A DNA stretch of 64,000 nucleotides from Parahaliea mediterranea. Lineage in GTDB: Bacteria > Pseudomonadota > Gammaproteobacteria > Pseudomonadales > Halieaceae. The notes beneath the pieces are model-generated. The model saw nothing but the letters and a program-made list of their open reading frames with translations, was not told the DNA's origin and searched no databases. This document shows positions 61,432 through 64,000 of this stretch, piece by piece. Each line of letters opens with the position of its first letter. Position 1 is the first letter of the stretch. The DNA lies in contig NZ_QEWO01000001.1 of NCBI RefSeq assembly GCF_003402235.1, forward strand, positions 124,001 to 188,000. The letters are read 5' to 3'. Position numbers and translations under genes: made by a program.

Positions 61432-61456
61432 GACGACAATCTTCCAACGAGGACCA

Positions 61457-62140
61457 ATGGCCAACGATACCCTGTGCCAAGACTGGATTTCCGAGCTGCC
61501 CGAGCCACTGCGCAGCGAGGTGGTGGACTGCATGACACAGCGCCAGTTTCATAATGGCGATCTGATTTACCGCACTGGCGATGTCGGCAATGAAATTCTC
61601 CAGGTGACGCAGGGCAATGTGCGCATGTTCACCATCAGCGAGAGCGGCCGCGAGCTGGTGTACGACCTGTTCCCCGCGGGCACGTGTTTTGGCGAGTCCA
61701 GCCTGATTGATGGTGGCCCGCGGCCACACACCGCACAGGCGGTAGGCCGGGTGACCCTGCGCGCCCTGGCGCGCGCCGATTTCGAGCGCCTGTGGAGTGA
61801 AAGCCCGGTGTTCTCCCGCGCCGTGGCGCGCCTGGTTTCCCATCGCACGCGGCGCCTGTATGGCATCTACGAGCAGGTGAGCCACATCGCCCTGTCGAGG
61901 CGGATGGCTGCGCGCCTGTGCGGGCTGGCCGCAACGGCGGGGGAGCAGCGCGACGACGGCGTGCATTTCAATCTGCGCATTACCCAGGAAGACATCGGCA
62001 GCCTGGTGGCCGGGTCGCGGCAATCGGTGAACAAGATTCTGCGCCAGTGGCAGGCCGATGAGATCATCGATCTCGCCTACGGCAGCCTCATCATTCGCGA
62101 TCTGCCAACGCTTGAGCGCCTGAGCCAGAAAGGTGACTGA
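61457..62140 (+). CDS. CRP/FNR-family transcriptional regulator
   Basis: 227 residues: N-terminal cyclic-nucleotide-like beta-roll (YRTGDVGNEILQVTQGNVRM, then FPAGTCFGESSLIDG), a long dimer helix and a C-terminal winged helix RITQEDIGSLVAGSRQSVNK. It lacks the FNR N-terminal Cys cluster. In the beta-roll the phosphate-binding loop reads FGESSLIDGGPRPHTAQA, near the CRP pattern (GExxx...RxA) but with a His-Thr rather than Arg-Ser, so it may bind another ligand. Divergent from the FAD oxidoreductase and upstream of the aldehyde dehydrogenase. Confidence 0.88.
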   Translation: MANDTLCQDWISELPEPLRSEVVDCMTQRQFHNGDLIYRTGDVGNEILQVTQGNVRMFTISESGRELVYDLFPAGTCFGESSLIDGGPRPHTAQAVGRVTLRALARADFERLWSESPVFSRAVARLVSHRTRRLYGIYEQVSHIALSRRMAARLCGLAATAGEQRDDGVHFNLRITQEDIGSLVAGSRQSVNKILRQWQADEIIDLAYGSLIIRDLPTLERLSQKGD

Positions 62141-62321
62141 CTAGCGGTTTCACTCTGGCGCCAGTGGCGTTGGCGCTGTTCGCACACTATCGCATGGGCG
62201 ACAAACTTTTGTGTAGTCGCGTCCTATACTGCGTGCCACTTAGCGGGCGCAGCGGTACTGTATTGCAGGTCGCACCGCCCCCGGGCAACCAACGCAGCAC
62301 ACTGCGAGGAGCGATAGCATC

Positions 62322-63764
62322 ATGAACCAGCCACTGCCGGCGGACGCCACCGCAATCCCTCAGGAATTTCTTGATGTCTTCGCCGAACAGAAGGCGCACT
62401 ACCACGCCCATCGCAACCCCAGCTATGAAGAGCGGGTGGCGGATCTCAAAGCCCTGCATCGGCTGCTGGTGGAGAATCGCGAAGCGCTGATTGATGCGGT
62501 GAACACCGACTACGGCTGCCGGGCACGCTTTGAAACCATTCTCTCGGAACTGCTGATGAACCAGGAGGGCATCCTGGACGTCATCAAACACCTGAAAAAA
62601 TGGATGAAGCCCCAGAAGCGGGCGCTGGATGTCACCCAGTATCCCCTGGCCAAGGCCCGCGTTGTGCCGCAACCGCTGGGTGTTGTGGGCATTGTGGTGC
62701 CCTGGAACTTCCCGATTTCCATGGCCTTTGCGCCGCTGACCGGCATCTTTGCCGCCGGCAACACCGCCATGATCAAAATGTCGGAGAACTCCAACGCACT
62801 GGCGGCCCTGTTCAAGGCACTGGCGCCGAAGTACTTCAGCGCCGGCAAGCTGGCCTTCTTCGAAGACGGCAACGGCCGCGGCCCGGCCTTTACCCAGCTG
62901 CCTTTCGATCACCTGTTCTTCACCGGCTCGCCCGCCACCGGCAAGGCGGTGATGGCCAACTGCGCCAAAAACCTCACGCCGGTGACCCTGGAACTGGGCG
63001 GCAAGTCGCCGGCCGTTGTGGCGCCGGACTACGCCATCACCACCGCCACCGAGCGTGTGATGTGGGTGAAGATGTTCAACGCCGGCCAAATCTGCACCAA
63101 CGTGGATTACCTCTACCTGCCCGAGGGCAAGGAGGAGGAGTTTGTGTCCGAGGCGCGACGCATCTGCAATGCACGCTACCCGGACATCAACAACGGCGAT
63201 TACACCGCGGTGATCGACCAGCGCTCCTACGACCGCCTGCAGGCGACCCTGGAAGACGCCCGCAGCAAGGGCGCCCGGGTAATCAACCTGTTCGACAACC
63301 AGCAGCCCGACGCCAGTCGCCGCATCTTCCCGCCCCATGTGGTGCTGGATGTGACCGACGACATGGAGATCATGCAGCGCGAGGTCTTCGGCCCCCTGTT
63401 GCCAGTGAAGACCTACCGCAACCGCGACGAAGTGATCGACTATATTGATGGCAAGCCCCGCCCGCTGGCCTTTTACGTGTACACCAACGACAAGGCACTG
63501 GCCGACTGGTACATCCAGCACACCCTGTCCGGCGGCGTTACGGTGAACGACGGCCTGATTCACGCCGCCCTGCACAGCCTGCCCTTTGGCGGCGTGGGCA
63601 ACTCGGGCATGGGGCATTACCACGGTTACGAAGGCTTCACCACCTTCTCCAAAATGCGGCCTATTTTCTACCAGGGCCCGGTCCGTGCAATGAACATGCT
63701 GATGCCTCCCTACGCGGGCAAGGCCAACCGAATGCTCAACTTCATGTTGAAGATGAAAAGCTGA
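62322..63764 (+). CDS. Coniferyl-aldehyde dehydrogenase-type aldehyde dehydrogenase
   Basis: 480 residues of the ALDH superfamily: VVPWNFPISMAFAPLTGIFA, FTGSPATGKAVM, general-base Glu about 224 in TLELGGKSPAVV and nucleophile Cys258 in NAGQICTNVDY. The C-terminus GFTTFSKMRPIFYQGPV is that of class 3-like/CALDH enzymes. It oxidises aryl or long-chain aldehydes to acids. CGAGGAG lies before the ATG. It is 50 bp upstream of a TPP enzyme, with which it probably shares an operon. Confidence 0.9.
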   Translation: MNQPLPADATAIPQEFLDVFAEQKAHYHAHRNPSYEERVADLKALHRLLVENREALIDAVNTDYGCRARFETILSELLMNQEGILDVIKHLKKWMKPQKRALDVTQYPLAKARVVPQPLGVVGIVVPWNFPISMAFAPLTGIFAAGNTAMIKMSENSNALAALFKALAPKYFSAGKLAFFEDGNGRGPAFTQLPFDHLFFTGSPATGKAVMANCAKNLTPVTLELGGKSPAVVAPDYAITTATERVMWVKMFNAGQICTNVDYLYLPEGKEEEFVSEARRICNARYPDINNGDYTAVIDQRSYDRLQATLEDARSKGARVINLFDNQQPDASRRIFPPHVVLDVTDDMEIMQREVFGPLLPVKTYRNRDEVIDYIDGKPRPLAFYVYTNDKALADWYIQHTLSGGVTVNDGLIHAALHSLPFGGVGNSGMGHYHGYEGFTTFSKMRPIFYQGPVRAMNMLMPPYAGKANRMLNFMLKMKS

Positions 63765-63814
63765 GCCCGGCCTTTAGCAACGGCCCTGATGACACCAAAT
63801 AAGAGGATAGACGA

Positions 63815-64000
63815 ATGAACGGCGCCGAAAGCCTGATCCAGACCCTGGTCAACAACGGGGTGGACGTTTGCTTCACCAACCCGGGAACGTCCGAAATGCA
63901 CTTCGTGGCCGCCCTGGACGAAGTGGAGGGCATGCGCTGCGTGCTGTGCCTGTTTGAAGGCGTCGTCAGCGGCGCCGCCCTTGGCTATGCGGCCATGGCC
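63815..64000 (+). CDS. Thiamine-diphosphate-dependent enzyme, 3'-truncated by the window edge
   Basis: Only the first 62 codons are present. [20 protein letters not shown] is the opening of the acetolactate synthase / benzoylformate decarboxylase family; [15 protein letters not shown] and the catalytic Glu in [14 protein letters not shown] are its N-terminal domain. AAGAGG precedes the ATG. Family members decarboxylate or ligate 2-oxoacids. Its position beside an aldehyde dehydrogenase favours a decarboxylase, but the rest of the protein is needed. Confidence 0.85.
   Translation, partial: MNGAESLIQTLVNNGVDVCFTNPGTSEMHFVAALDEVEGMRCVLCLFEGVVSGAALGYAAMA

Overview
The window is GC-rich bacterial chromosome (roughly two thirds G+C by eye) with the gene content and order of a marine-type gammaproteobacterium. 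The block trxB / ftsK-lolA-rarA-crcB-serS-cysG, the clpS-clpA / infA-bpt-aat block, icd, cysB, thrH, prc and rluE are all gammaproteobacterial. A cytochrome P450, acyl-CoA metabolism genes, two SDRs and a coniferyl-type aldehyde dehydrogenase suggest a lipid- or aromatic-degrading member of the Cellvibrionales (Halieaceae/OM60 or Spongiibacteraceae). That placement is inference. Both ends of the window cut a gene.

Layout. 1-3142: a truncated serine-hydrolase lipoprotein, an E1-like MoeB/ThiF-rhodanese protein, and divergently a six-Asp-box propeller protein followed by a small MoaD/ThiS-like protein ending in Gly-Gly. 3247-8704: a catabolic-looking set of P450, amidohydrolase-fold protein lacking the usual metal ligands, glutathione-transferase-like protein and NTF2-like protein, facing an AMP-dependent acyl-CoA ligase. 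9113-16954: an isolated yajC, a PLP-dependent deaminase/desulfhydrase, an AGCS Na+/amino-acid symporter, a large CoA-transferase/hydrolase, a 5'-nucleotidase, cysB and thrH. 16962-22776 (minus): RND efflux pump and adaptor, then pabB. 23104-31727: one propionyl-CoA/methylmalonyl-CoA operon (carboxyltransferase, long biotin carboxylase-BCCP, epimerase, mutase, MeaB) followed by a small Rieske protein.

31804-40186: bcp, rluE, icd, then an N-degron island: clpS-clpA (+) facing infA, bpt, aat and trxB (-). This puts both bacterial aminoacyl-protein transferases beside the adaptor and unfoldase that act on their products. 40383-48961: ftsK, lolA, rarA, crcB, an H-NS-family gene on the other strand, serS and cysG. 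48980-54349 (minus): prc with an acidic tail, a DUF6702-like protein and an M1 metallopeptidase. 54627-64000: an M28 peptidase, two SDRs, a convergent sulfatase, a D-2-hydroxyacid-type FAD oxidoreductase divergent from a CRP/FNR regulator, an aldehyde dehydrogenase and the start of a TPP enzyme. The last four could form a hydroxyacid -> ketoacid -> aldehyde -> acid route.

Non-coding content stands out in four ways. Short direct tandem repeats (units of 11 to 22 bp) sit in several intergenic gaps. A 16-bp palindrome lies within a candidate P450 promoter. Operator-like inverted repeats precede the propionyl-CoA operon. A 72-nt imperfect palindrome lies upstream of the H-NS-family gene. I saw no rRNA, tRNA, CRISPR array, insertion sequence or prophage.
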